From NCBI GenBank assembly GCA_948956705.1, contig CARCZS010000004.1, positions 58,737 to 122,736 of the forward strand: 64,000 nt of DNA, given 5' to 3'. The notes beneath the pieces were generated by a model. That model had not been told where the DNA came from. It was given only the letters and a program-made list of their open reading frames with translations, and made no database searches. The position numbers and the translations under genes are program-made. Shown here piece by piece: positions 45,188-54,362 of this stretch (the stretch's first letter is position 1; every line of letters begins with the position of its first letter). Origin of the DNA: an uncultured Phocaeicola sp. (lineage in GTDB: Bacteria; Bacteroidota; Bacteroidia; Bacteroidales; Bacteroidaceae).

Positions 45188-45252
45188 TACACGAAAACCA
45201 AATAATACACTCTCTATATTTAAAAATCCACAATGTTTTTCAGTAAAAGAAC

Positions 45253-45260
45253 TACTTTTG
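45253..45260 (+). promoter_or_regulatory. -7 box for the GH105-CE8 operon
   Basis: TACTTTTG, exact consensus, 45 bases before the GH105 start. No TTTG at -33. Confidence 0.6.
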
Positions 45261-45304
45261 TTTTATAAAAGATAAAAGGTCTAATACTAAAACAAAACAA
45301 CAGC

Positions 45305-46537
45305 ATGGAAAGTAAATCTATCTGTAAATTTATTGTATCAGGATTACTGATGATTGCTCCGCTATTGTGTGGTGCTCAGAAGGTGTGTGATAAACAGCCG
45401 TGGTCTGTCCGTATGGCAACTTCAGAAATGATGCGTTGTCCCGAGTCTTGGCAACTTGACTTCCAGACTCGTTTGAAGTGGGATTATTGTCATGGACTGG
45501 AACTTCAGTCGATGCTTGATGTGTATGATGCGTATGGAGACAAGAAATTCTTTGATTATGCGGTGGCCTATGCCGATACGATGATTCATGCCGACGGTTC
45601 TATCGAGACTTATAAGTTGCATGAGTATAATATTGACCGTCTGAACTCAGGTAAAATGTTATTTCGTATCTATGAGCAGACTAAGGATGAAAAGTATAGG
45701 AAAGCTTTGGATTTGTTGCGAAGTCAATTGGATACACATCCCCGGAATGCTGACGGCGGTTTCTGGCATAAGAAGATTTATGAGCATCAGATGTGGTTGG
45801 ATGGACTGTATATGGGACAGCCCTTTTATGCAGAATATGCCTATCGCAATAATCGTGTAAATGACTATGCGGATATTATTAACCAATTTGTTACAGTTGC
45901 TCGCCATACTTACGATGCAGAAAATGATCTTTATCGTCATGCCTGCGATGTAAGTAAACGGGAGAGATGGGCGGATAAGGTCACCGGACAATCACAACAT
46001 TGCTGGGGGCGTGCGATGGGATGGTATGCTATGGCATGTGTAGATGTGCTTGATTTTATTCCGCAGCATGAAGTGGGACGGGATTCGGTGATTGCCATTT
46101 TAAATAAGTTGGCTGCTCAAATAAAACGTACTCAAGATACCCGCACCGGTGTATGGTATCAAGTGATAGACCGTAGCGGTGATAAAGGAAACTATTTGGA
46201 GTCTTCCTGCTCTACTATGTTTGTGTACGCACTGTTGAAGGCTGTTCGTAAAGGATATATCTGTTCATCTTATATGGAGGTGGCTCAAAAAGGATATGAA
46301 GGTATTTTGAAGCAGTTTATAGAAGTGGATGATAAAGGACTGGTTTCTATTACGAGTGCGTGTGCCGTAGCCGGTTTGGGAGGTAAAAACTATCGTATGG
46401 GAGACTATGACTATTATATAAATGAACAGATACGTGTCAATGATGCGAAGGCTGTAGGTCCGTTTATCATGGCAAGTTTGGAATGGGAGCGTTTGCATGC
46501 AAATGGTGGCAGCGGTTGTAAAACTCCATTGGAATAA
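45305..46537 (+). CDS. GH105 unsaturated rhamnogalacturonyl/galacturonyl hydrolase
   Basis: Releases the unsaturated galacturonate left by pectate or rhamnogalacturonan lyases. It has 410 residues: a signal peptide (about 1-25) and an alpha/alpha-barrel. The family signature HQMWLDGLYMGQPFYAEYA (about 160-178) includes the Asp equivalent to the general acid of YteR, and SQHCWGRAMGWYAMACVDVLD is typical of GH105. The enzyme is probably periplasmic. Its product feeds KduI. The next gene starts 4 bases after its stop. Confidence 0.93.
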   Translation: MESKSICKFIVSGLLMIAPLLCGAQKVCDKQPWSVRMATSEMMRCPESWQLDFQTRLKWDYCHGLELQSMLDVYDAYGDKKFFDYAVAYADTMIHADGSIETYKLHEYNIDRLNSGKMLFRIYEQTKDEKYRKALDLLRSQLDTHPRNADGGFWHKKIYEHQMWLDGLYMGQPFYAEYAYRNNRVNDYADIINQFVTVARHTYDAENDLYRHACDVSKRERWADKVTGQSQHCWGRAMGWYAMACVDVLDFIPQHEVGRDSVIAILNKLAAQIKRTQDTRTGVWYQVIDRSGDKGNYLESSCSTMFVYALLKAVRKGYICSSYMEVAQKGYEGILKQFIEVDDKGLVSITSACAVAGLGGKNYRMGDYDYYINEQIRVNDAKAVGPFIMASLEWERLHANGGSGCKTPLE

Positions 46538-46541
46538 TGAA

Positions 46542-47489
46542 ATGAAAAGAATAGCGATTATAGGATGTATGTGGTTGGTTGTCGCTACTTTATGGGGACA
46601 ACAACGGCGAGATACACTCATCGTTTCGTGCGATGGGACAGGCCATTACCACACTCTGGGAGATGCATTGGAAAGTGTTCGCGCTTTTATGGACTATACA
46701 GTGACCGTTTATATAAAGAATGGTGTGTATAAAGAGAAAGTGGTTGTTCCGTCCTGGTTAGAGAACCTTGAGATAATAGGTGAAGACAAAGAGAAGACCG
46801 TTATTACCTATGACGACCACGCCAATATAAATAAAATGGGAACCTTCCGTACCTATACGGTAAAGGTGGAAGGCAGTCATGTTACTTTTAGAAATCTGAC
46901 TATTGAAAATAATGCTGCTCCATTGGGACAAGCCGTAGCACTCCATACGGAAGGGGATTGTCTTCGTTTTATCAATTGTCGTTTCCTTGGAAATCAGGAT
47001 ACGGTATATACTGGAGCAAAATTTACACGTCTGTATTTTAAAGATTGCTATATTGAGGGAACTACCGATTTTATTTTTGGACCTTCCACAGCTCTGTTTC
47101 AGGGGTGTACTATTCACAGTAAACGAGATTCTTATATAACTGCCGCTTCCACTCCTGCAGAGGCGGAATACGGTTATGTCTTTCAACATTGCAAACTGAC
47201 GGCTGCTCCCGGAGTGGAAAAGGTATATCTGGGGCGTCCGTGGCGTCCTTTTGCCTATACCTTATTTATAGAGTGCGAATTAGGAAAACATATTCTTCCT
47301 GCCGGATGGCATAATTGGAAAAATTCTGATAACGAACAGACAGTCCGTTATCGGGAATATAAAAATGCAGGTGAGGGCGCTGATATTTCCGGAAGGGTAG
47401 AATGGAGCAGGCAGCTATCATCGGAAGAGGCTCAAAAGATAACTGTTGAAAATCTGTTTTACAACCGGTGTAATACGTGGAAATTCTGA
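46542..47489 (+). CDS. pectinesterase, CE8 family
   Basis: Removes methyl esters from homogalacturonan so that pectate lyase can cut. The start is taken at MKRIAIIGCMWLVVATLWGQ, which is a signal peptide, rather than the in-frame ATG at 46497 inside GH105; this gives 315 residues. All CE8 signatures are there: QAVALHTEGD (transition-state Gln), GNQDTVY (catalytic Asp), TDFIFG (second Asp) and YLGRPWRP (substrate Arg). Right-handed beta-helix. It is operonic with GH105. Confidence 0.96.
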   Translation: MKRIAIIGCMWLVVATLWGQQRRDTLIVSCDGTGHYHTLGDALESVRAFMDYTVTVYIKNGVYKEKVVVPSWLENLEIIGEDKEKTVITYDDHANINKMGTFRTYTVKVEGSHVTFRNLTIENNAAPLGQAVALHTEGDCLRFINCRFLGNQDTVYTGAKFTRLYFKDCYIEGTTDFIFGPSTALFQGCTIHSKRDSYITAASTPAEAEYGYVFQHCKLTAAPGVEKVYLGRPWRPFAYTLFIECELGKHILPAGWHNWKNSDNEQTVRYREYKNAGEGADISGRVEWSRQLSSEEAQKITVENLFYNRCNTWKF

Positions 47490-47550
47490 GAATAGTTGAT
47501 TAATCCACATAAAATGATAAAAACTACACATCGGGACATTTTGAAACATC

Positions 47551-47558
47551 TACTTTTG
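47551..47558 (+). promoter_or_regulatory. -7 box for the pectin susC operon
   Basis: TACTTTTG, exact consensus, 61 bases before the susC start. The sequence just upstream (47513-47524) resembles the repeats found between the divergent pectin promoters. Confidence 0.6.
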
Positions 47559-47619
47559 CCTCAGTGAATATAGGTTCTTTGTAGCCTTAGAAAAAATAAC
47601 AACTATAAAAACACATCTT

Positions 47620-50600
47620 ATGAATCTAAAAGAATTAGCTAGAAAAGCAGTCTCAACCCTTTTTCTGAGTATGCTTTGTTTGGTCGCTTTTGCTCAAGGA
47701 CATCAGGTGAGCGGTATTGTGAAAGACGCTACCGGCGAATCACTGATTGGGGCAAATGTTTTAGTAAAAGGGACAACCAACGGCGCTATTACCGATTTTG
47801 AAGGTAAATTTTCCTTGTCCGACGTTAAGTCGAGTGATATCCTTGTATTCTCTTACATAGGGTGCGTCACACAAGAAATTAAGGTCGGAAATCAAACACA
47901 ATTTGATGTAACATTGAATGATGACTCACAAGCATTGGAAGAAGTGGTCGTTATTGGTTACGGTACGGTAAAACGTAAGGATTTGACCGGTTCTGTCACA
48001 TCAGTGGGTGCTGATAAGTTGGCTGCGGTTCCGGTTGCTTCGGCAACAGAGGCACTGACCGGTAAAATGGCCGGTGTACAGATTACTACTACAGAAGGTT
48101 CTCCTGATGCCGAAATGAGAATCCGTGTGCGTGGTGGTGGCTCTATTACGGGTGATAATACTCCATTGTTTATTGTCGATGGTTTTCCTGTAGAAACCAT
48201 TTCCGACATTCCGGCTTCCGATATTGAAGATATGACGGTGCTGAAGGATGCTTCCTCTACTGCCATCTACGGTTCCCGCGGTGCGAACGGAGTTATTTTG
48301 GTAACAACTAAATCCGGTAAGGAGGGAAAACTGAGTGTGACTTATAACGCATATTACAGTATTAAGAAAATTGCAAAAACATTGGATGTACTTTCTCCAT
48401 ACGACTATGCCAAATGGCAATATGAGCTGGCCGGCTTAATTAAAGAAAATGATATGAGTTCTTATATCGATTATTTTGGGAACTATCAGGATATGGATAT
48501 GTATCAGAATATTTCCGGAAATGATTGGCAGGATCAGACTTTCGGACGTACCGGACACGCTTTCAATCAAAGCTTGAACATTAATGGCGGTAGCGATAAA
48601 ATAAAATATGCGTTCGGCTACAGCCACATGAATGATAAGGCTATTATGCAAGGTTCATCTTTTAAGCGTGATAATTTCAGTCTGAAGTTGAATAGCAAGC
48701 CGGTAAAGAATGTGACTCTTGACTTTTCAGTCCGTTATTCGGATACAGATGTAAAGGGTGGCGGTGCCAATGATACCAGCAGCACGTATGACTCGGACAA
48801 ACGTTTGAAATATTCAGTGATTTATACTCCGATACCTTTGGAAAACCTGAACTCGGAAAGTGGCAGTTCGGATGATGATTTAGGTAACCTGTATCATCCA
48901 TTGACAGCCATTTCGGATAATGACCGTGAACGTGAGCGTAAGAATTTGAATATGGCAGGTAGCTTTACATGGGAAATCTTCAAGAATTTCCGTGCCAAGA
49001 CAGAATTCGGTTATGATGATTACCGCGAAGAAGATTCACGCTTTTGGGGATTGACAACTTATTATATAAAGAATGTTCCTGCAAAGGATAATCAAGGCAA
49101 ACCGGCTATGGAGATTGCAAACACATTCCGTCATAAGTTCCGCAATACGAATACCGTTAATTATGATTTCGAAAAATTGCTGAAGAATGATGACCATCAT
49201 TTAAATGCCATGATAGGCCATGAATGGATTGTCACCAAATCAAAGAAACTGACCAATACGGTTCACGGTTTCCCCGAATCGTTCACATCACAGGATGCAT
49301 GGAAATATTCTACACAGGGTACTCCTTATTCCATTGATAATTACCTTAACCCTGACGATAAACTCTTGTCATTTTTCGGACGTATCAATTATGACTATAA
49401 GAGCAAATATTTGTTGAGTGCTACTTTCCGTGCCGACGGTTCTTCCAAGTTCTCAGACGGAAACCGTTGGGGCTATTTCCCTTCGGCAGCAGTTGCATGG
49501 CGCGTGTCTTCAGAACCGTTTATGGAAGGAACCAAGAGTTGGCTGGACGATTTGAAACTCCGTTTCAGCTACGGTACTGCCGGTAATAACAATATTCCGT
49601 CGGGCCAGATGAACTTGAATTATGCTTCTTCTTCCACTTCATGGATTAACGGCTTTAATAACTATTGGGCCGCATCAAAGACGATGCCTAATCCTGATTT
49701 GAAATGGGAAACGACCATTACCCGTAACATTGGTCTGGACTTTACCACATTGGGCGGAAGATTGAGCGGTACGCTGGAAGCCTATCTCAATACAACCAAA
49801 GATTTGCTGATTCAGTTTCCTGTAGCCGGTACAGGCTATGATTATCAATATCGTAACATGGGCAAGACACAGAATACAGGTTTTGAGGCCAGTGTGAATT
49901 GGATTGCCGTTGATAAGAAAAACTTTGGTTTGAGCTTTAGTGCCAATATCGGTTTCAACAAAAATAAGATTAAAGATTTAGGTATCATGGATGACTTTGG
50001 AGCTGAAACCTATTGGGCTTCTTCAGAAATCGGTAATGACTTTTGGATTGCCAAAGGCGGTGCTGTAGGTAAAATGTTCGGTTACCGTTCTGCAGGGCGT
50101 TATGAAGTAAGCGACTTTGAGGGCTATGATGCTGCCGCCAAGAAATGGATTTTGAAAGAAGGCGTAGTCGATGCTTCCGCTGTGGTAGGTACACTCCGTC
50201 CGGGTATGATGAAACTGGCTGATATTGATGGAAGCGGAGACGGCAAGGTCACTACTGCCGACCGTGAAATAATAGGTGATGCCAATCCTGTCCATACAGG
50301 CGGTTTCAGTATCAATGCCCGTGCATACGGTTTTGACCTGAGTGCAAACTTTAACTGGAGTGTGGGAAATGATGTATATAATGCCAACAAGATTGAGTTT
50401 ACGCAAACCAGTAAATATCAATACCGCAACATGATTTCGGAGATGGCTGACGGCAAGCGTTGGACGAATTTGAATGAAAACGGTACTATTTGCAACGATC
50501 CCGAAAAGCTGGCTGCAATGAATGCCAATACTACTATGTGGTCGCCTTACACACAACGTATGATTTTCAGTGATTGGGCAGTGGAGGATGCTTCCTTCTT

Positions 50601-50835
50601 ACGCCTGAATACACTGACATTAGGTTATACTCTTCCGGCCACTTTGCTGAATAAGGTGGGAATCCAGAACTTACGTTTCTATGTGACCGGTTACAATCTG
50701 TTCTGCTGGACCAATTATTCGGGATATGACCCGGAAGTATCCACTATACGCAAAACAAACCTGACTCCGGGTGTGGACTATTCAGCATACCCCAAGAGCC
50801 GTCAGTTTGTGGTTGGCCTTAATTTGAATTTCTAA
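47620..50835 (+). CDS. SusC/RagA-family TonB-dependent transporter (pectin PUL)
   Basis: Outer-membrane importer for pectic oligosaccharides by context. It has 1071 residues: a signal peptide (to about 26, FAQG), a carboxypeptidase-like domain (HQVSGIVKDATGESLIGANVLVKGTTNGAITDFEGKFSL), a TonB-box-like EEVVVIGYGTVKRKDLTGSV, the plug with STAIYGSRGANGVILVTTK, and a barrel ending RQFVVGLNLNF. The first gene of a four-gene cluster (SusC, SusD, beta-helix protein, PL1). Confidence 0.97.
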   Translation: MNLKELARKAVSTLFLSMLCLVAFAQGHQVSGIVKDATGESLIGANVLVKGTTNGAITDFEGKFSLSDVKSSDILVFSYIGCVTQEIKVGNQTQFDVTLNDDSQALEEVVVIGYGTVKRKDLTGSVTSVGADKLAAVPVASATEALTGKMAGVQITTTEGSPDAEMRIRVRGGGSITGDNTPLFIVDGFPVETISDIPASDIEDMTVLKDASSTAIYGSRGANGVILVTTKSGKEGKLSVTYNAYYSIKKIAKTLDVLSPYDYAKWQYELAGLIKENDMSSYIDYFGNYQDMDMYQNISGNDWQDQTFGRTGHAFNQSLNINGGSDKIKYAFGYSHMNDKAIMQGSSFKRDNFSLKLNSKPVKNVTLDFSVRYSDTDVKGGGANDTSSTYDSDKRLKYSVIYTPIPLENLNSESGSSDDDLGNLYHPLTAISDNDRERERKNLNMAGSFTWEIFKNFRAKTEFGYDDYREEDSRFWGLTTYYIKNVPAKDNQGKPAMEIANTFRHKFRNTNTVNYDFEKLLKNDDHHLNAMIGHEWIVTKSKKLTNTVHGFPESFTSQDAWKYSTQGTPYSIDNYLNPDDKLLSFFGRINYDYKSKYLLSATFRADGSSKFSDGNRWGYFPSAAVAWRVSSEPFMEGTKSWLDDLKLRFSYGTAGNNNIPSGQMNLNYASSSTSWINGFNNYWAASKTMPNPDLKWETTITRNIGLDFTTLGGRLSGTLEAYLNTTKDLLIQFPVAGTGYDYQYRNMGKTQNTGFEASVNWIAVDKKNFGLSFSANIGFNKNKIKDLGIMDDFGAETYWASSEIGNDFWIAKGGAVGKMFGYRSAGRYEVSDFEGYDAAAKKWILKEGVVDASAVVGTLRPGMMKLADIDGSGDGKVTTADREIIGDANPVHTGGFSINARAYGFDLSANFNWSVGNDVYNANKIEFTQTSKYQYRNMISEMADGKRWTNLNENGTICNDPEKLAAMNANTTMWSPYTQRMIFSDWAVEDASFLRLNTLTLGYTLPATLLNKVGIQNLRFYVTGYNLFCWTNYSGYDPEVSTIRKTNLTPGVDYSAYPKSRQFVVGLNLNF

Positions 50836-50856
50836 TCAGGAAAAATGTATTGAACA

Positions 50857-52632
50857 ATGAAAAAATTTATATATACTTCTCTTTTGTCTTTGTCATTAAT
50901 GGGAGCTATGACTTCATGTGACTTAGAGTCGCCTGCTCAGTCGGCAATGGAAGAACCCAATCTATTTACGGTAGAATCATTGGCTGAGGCCGCAGTAATG
51001 GGTATTCACCAGTCTTTCGGAGAAACCAACTCTTATCGCGGACGGTATCTTCCTTACTATGGAATCAATACTGACATCGAATGGATTAATAATATGGAAG
51101 CGTCTAAAGTGGCGGATGATGGCAAATATGAGCTTTGTACCTATGCCACCCGCGCCACGAACAGTCAGATGAATACCTCAAACAATGCTTGGGCTAAGTT
51201 TTACGAAGGAATCGAGCGTGCTAATTTGTGTATCCGCGGGTTGCGTACTTATTCCGACCTGACTGATCCTGCTTTTCAGCAATTACTAGGTGAAGCGATT
51301 ACATTGAGAGCAGTTCTTTATCTTGATTTGGTGAAAGGTTGGGGAGATGTCCCGGCTCGTTTTGAACCGAATACTTCCGAAACCGTTTATCTGCCTCGTA
51401 CAGACCGGGATAGCATTTATTTACATTTGTTAAATGATTTGGAAGAAGCGGAAGATTTGGTTCCGTGGCCGAACGGCTCTGCGGTTACCAAGAGTACGGA
51501 ACGCGTCAATAAGGCATTCGTGAAGGGCCTTCGTGCACGTATTGCCCTTTATGCAGCCGGATACAGCCAACGTGCAGACGGTGTCCGCCGCAGTAATGAC
51601 CCGAAACTGAGCGTTGCCAATATGTATGCTTTGGTAAAGGAAGAGTGTCTTGACATCATCAATAACAGTGGATGCCGTTTGGGTACTTTCAAAGATAACT
51701 TCTTGAAACTTTGTCAGGACAATACAGCAGCCGGAGGCGAGTCTATTTGGGAAATTCCGTTCTCGGATGGTCGTGGACGTGTTCTGTATACTTTGGGTGT
51801 GAAACATCAGAAGACCGACCAATATACACAACAGGCACAGGGTGGCGTAAATGGTCCGTTACCTTATTTATATTATGATTATGATGTGGAAGATGTTCGT
51901 CGTGACATTACTTGTGTTCCTTACGAATGGTCAAAAGACCAGAAGGATGGCAAAAGCTGGCAGACACCACGCAGCCTGAAAAGCTGGTGTTTTGGAAAAC
52001 TGCGTTATGAATGGATGAATCGAGTGGTGACTTCTACCAACGACGATGGTGTGAACTGGCAGTATATGCGTTTGGCAGATGTTTACCTGATGGCCGCCGA
52101 AGCCATCAATGAGCTGGAAGGGCCGTCGGCTGCGGCTGCCTATTTGAAACCGATTCTTGACCGTGCACTTCCTACTTCCAAAGTTTCGGCTTATCTGGCT
52201 CAGGCCACTGCCGGCAAGGATGCTTTCTTCAATGCCATTGTTGAACAGCGCGCTTTTGAGTTTGCCGGAGAATCTCTTCGAAAGGCCGACCTGATTCGTT
52301 GGAACTTACTGAAAGAGAAGTTGGACGAAGCCAAAACCAAGATGTCGCAGTTGGCAAGACGGGAAGGCGCTTATGCCGATTTGCCCGAAAAAATCTATTA
52401 TCAGACTGCCGCAGATGGTGAAACGTTGATGATTTATGGTTTGAATCATGGAGATACAGATGAAGAGGGAGCAGCTTTGGGGTATGAATCGAGTACAACA
52501 TGGATTTCTACCGAAAAACTGACGGACGAACTTATCAATGTCCTGTATCAGAAGAACCCGGATGAAAACCAGTTCTGGCCCATTTGGCAGACTTTTGTTG
52601 ACAGCAGCAACGGAACCTTGTCCAACGACTAA
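50857..52632 (+). CDS. SusD/RagB-family glycan-binding lipoprotein (pectin PUL)
   Basis: Surface lipoprotein partner of the preceding SusC. It has 591 residues with lipobox MTSC (Cys21), the SusD-like N-terminal helical region (AWAKFYEGIERANLCIRGL; LGEAITLRAVLYLDLVKGWGDVPARFE) and the C-terminal region with YMRLADVYLMAAEAINELEGPS and RAFEFAGESLRKADLIRWN. It starts 21 bases after susC. Pectic substrate is inferred from the enzymes around it. Confidence 0.96.
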   Translation: MKKFIYTSLLSLSLMGAMTSCDLESPAQSAMEEPNLFTVESLAEAAVMGIHQSFGETNSYRGRYLPYYGINTDIEWINNMEASKVADDGKYELCTYATRATNSQMNTSNNAWAKFYEGIERANLCIRGLRTYSDLTDPAFQQLLGEAITLRAVLYLDLVKGWGDVPARFEPNTSETVYLPRTDRDSIYLHLLNDLEEAEDLVPWPNGSAVTKSTERVNKAFVKGLRARIALYAAGYSQRADGVRRSNDPKLSVANMYALVKEECLDIINNSGCRLGTFKDNFLKLCQDNTAAGGESIWEIPFSDGRGRVLYTLGVKHQKTDQYTQQAQGGVNGPLPYLYYDYDVEDVRRDITCVPYEWSKDQKDGKSWQTPRSLKSWCFGKLRYEWMNRVVTSTNDDGVNWQYMRLADVYLMAAEAINELEGPSAAAAYLKPILDRALPTSKVSAYLAQATAGKDAFFNAIVEQRAFEFAGESLRKADLIRWNLLKEKLDEAKTKMSQLARREGAYADLPEKIYYQTAADGETLMIYGLNHGDTDEEGAALGYESSTTWISTEKLTDELINVLYQKNPDENQFWPIWQTFVDSSNGTLSND

Positions 52633-52661
52633 TAGTTGATAAACACATAAATACCAAAATT

Positions 52662-54251
52662 ATGAACAAGTATAAGAAATATACATATATGTTGGGGCTG
52701 GCAATAGCAGCCCTGACCGCCGCTTGCGATGACCCGGACGAAGAAATCACGAATATTGACTATGACCGTCTTTTCTCACCGGTCAATCTGGAAGCGAGAG
52801 TGACCAACCGTACCAATGTACGTTTGACTTGGTCGACTGTGAAAGGGGCAACCGCATATAACATTGAGGTTTTTGAGAACGACAGTCTGACTTTCGCCGG
52901 TTCGCCTGCAAAGACCATCAGCGGTGTGACTGCTGACCAGCTGCCTTATACAGTATCCAAGTTGGAGGGCAGTATGAAATACTCAGCCCGTGTGCAGGCT
53001 GTAGGCGAAGGAATTGCCGAATCCAAATGGAGTGGTGTTTATTTTAAAACAGATGCAGAACAAATATTTGAAGCGGTAAATGATGAAGATTTACAGGCAA
53101 CCGGTGCTACTCTGAGATGGACTGCCGGTGAAGCGGCTACAGAAATTATTCTTACTCCGGGTGATATCACTCATACCGTGACTGCCGACGAGATAGCAGC
53201 CGGTGCCGCTACCATAACCGGATTGACCGGCGAAACCACTTATACAGCCAAGTTGATGAACGGAACGAAAGTACGCGGTACGCTGACTTTCACTACTTTA
53301 CTTGATTTGGGTGATGCCATTGCCGTGACTCCCGAGGATGACTTTGCCGAAGTATTGGCGAATGCTGAAGATGGAGATGCTTTTGCGCTGTATCCGGGAA
53401 CTTATAAAGTGATGAATACGGCAGACGGTGTGGAGTCAATAGCCAAAATTGCCATTTCGAAGAGTATTGAACTGAAAGCAGTCCGCCCCAACGACCGTCC
53501 TATAATCAATGGATGTATTACGTTGAATGACGGTGCGTCTCTATTGTTGAGACAGATTGTGATGGACGGTACAGGTACGGATGGCAGTCAGGCAATAACC
53601 TTCAACACAGCCGGTGCCACTTACAATGCGCTGACGGTGGAAGATTGCGAAATCAAGAACTATACCAAAGGTTTGTATTATCTGAATGTAGCTGCTATGG
53701 TCAATGAAATTGTATTCAATAATTGTCTGGTTCACGACATTGAGTGTGACGGAGGTGATATGTTGGATTCGCGCAAGGGAGCTATTAAAGTACTTACTTT
53801 GTCCAACTCTACTTTCTATAATAGCTGTGCGGCCCGTGACTTTGTGCGTTACGATGATGCCTCTTCTACATTTGCCGGTGTTACTCCTGCTATCAGCATA
53901 ACCAATTGTACATTGGTGGGCATCTCTAATAATTCCGGTAGACGGTTGATGTATGTCCGTTTCAAAGGTAATCAGATAACCTTCAAGAACAATCTGGTAG
54001 CCTCGACTGCCAGCCTGTTCAGTAATCAGGCTAACACGGATGCCAATCCGGACTTTGCAGGAAACAATTACTTTGACGCTCCGACTGCCGGTTCTATTAT
54101 CACCGGTTCGGGCGATACCGCTAAGGTAGTGGCTGAGGACAAGAGTGCCACCACATTAAATCCGGGCTTCAAGGATGCTGCCGGAGGTGATTTTACCCTG
54201 TCTGATGAAGACTTGATTTATAATCAGGTTGGTGACCCGCGTTGGTATTAG
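52662..54251 (+). CDS. surface lipoprotein with fibronectin-type and beta-helix domains (DUF4957/DUF5123-like)
   Basis: 529 residues: lipobox LTAAC (Cys22) followed by the acidic DDPDEE expected of a surface-export signal. A fibronectin type III-like domain follows (about 38-130, PVNLEARVTNRTNVRLTWSTVKGATAYNIEVFE), then a second short beta domain, and a right-handed beta-helix (about 225-500) with NDGASLLLRQIVMDGTGT and LTLSNSTFYNS repeats. This architecture is common in pectin PULs, at the position after SusD, and is thought to bind or lyse pectin at the cell surface. No lyase catalytic residues could be assigned, so binding is the likelier role. Confidence 0.82.
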   Translation: MNKYKKYTYMLGLAIAALTAACDDPDEEITNIDYDRLFSPVNLEARVTNRTNVRLTWSTVKGATAYNIEVFENDSLTFAGSPAKTISGVTADQLPYTVSKLEGSMKYSARVQAVGEGIAESKWSGVYFKTDAEQIFEAVNDEDLQATGATLRWTAGEAATEIILTPGDITHTVTADEIAAGAATITGLTGETTYTAKLMNGTKVRGTLTFTTLLDLGDAIAVTPEDDFAEVLANAEDGDAFALYPGTYKVMNTADGVESIAKIAISKSIELKAVRPNDRPIINGCITLNDGASLLLRQIVMDGTGTDGSQAITFNTAGATYNALTVEDCEIKNYTKGLYYLNVAAMVNEIVFNNCLVHDIECDGGDMLDSRKGAIKVLTLSNSTFYNSCAARDFVRYDDASSTFAGVTPAISITNCTLVGISNNSGRRLMYVRFKGNQITFKNNLVASTASLFSNQANTDANPDFAGNNYFDAPTAGSIITGSGDTAKVVAEDKSATTLNPGFKDAAGGDFTLSDEDLIYNQVGDPRWY

Positions 54252-54287
54252 GATTTTTAGGATAAGACTATTTAAATAGTTACTTTT

Positions 54288-54348
54288 AGGCACGGATTAT
54301 ATGGATTTATGCGGTGACCCCGGTCAATCCTTGAATCCGTGCCTTTTT
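54288..54348 (+). terminator. hairpin with T-run between the surface protein and pectate lyase genes
   Basis: AGGCACGGATT (54288-54298) and AATCCGTGCCT (54334-54344) are perfect 11-bp arms followed by TTTTT. It sits 15 bases before the PL1 start with no room for a new promoter, so it probably acts as a partial terminator or attenuator that lowers PL1 expression relative to susC/susD. Confidence 0.75.
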
Positions 54349-54362
54349 AATAGATATACATT

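Noticed and set aside
46497..46541. Longer pectinesterase start inside GH105
   Set aside because: The signal peptide begins at the Met at 46542; the extension has no such function and overlaps the upstream gene.
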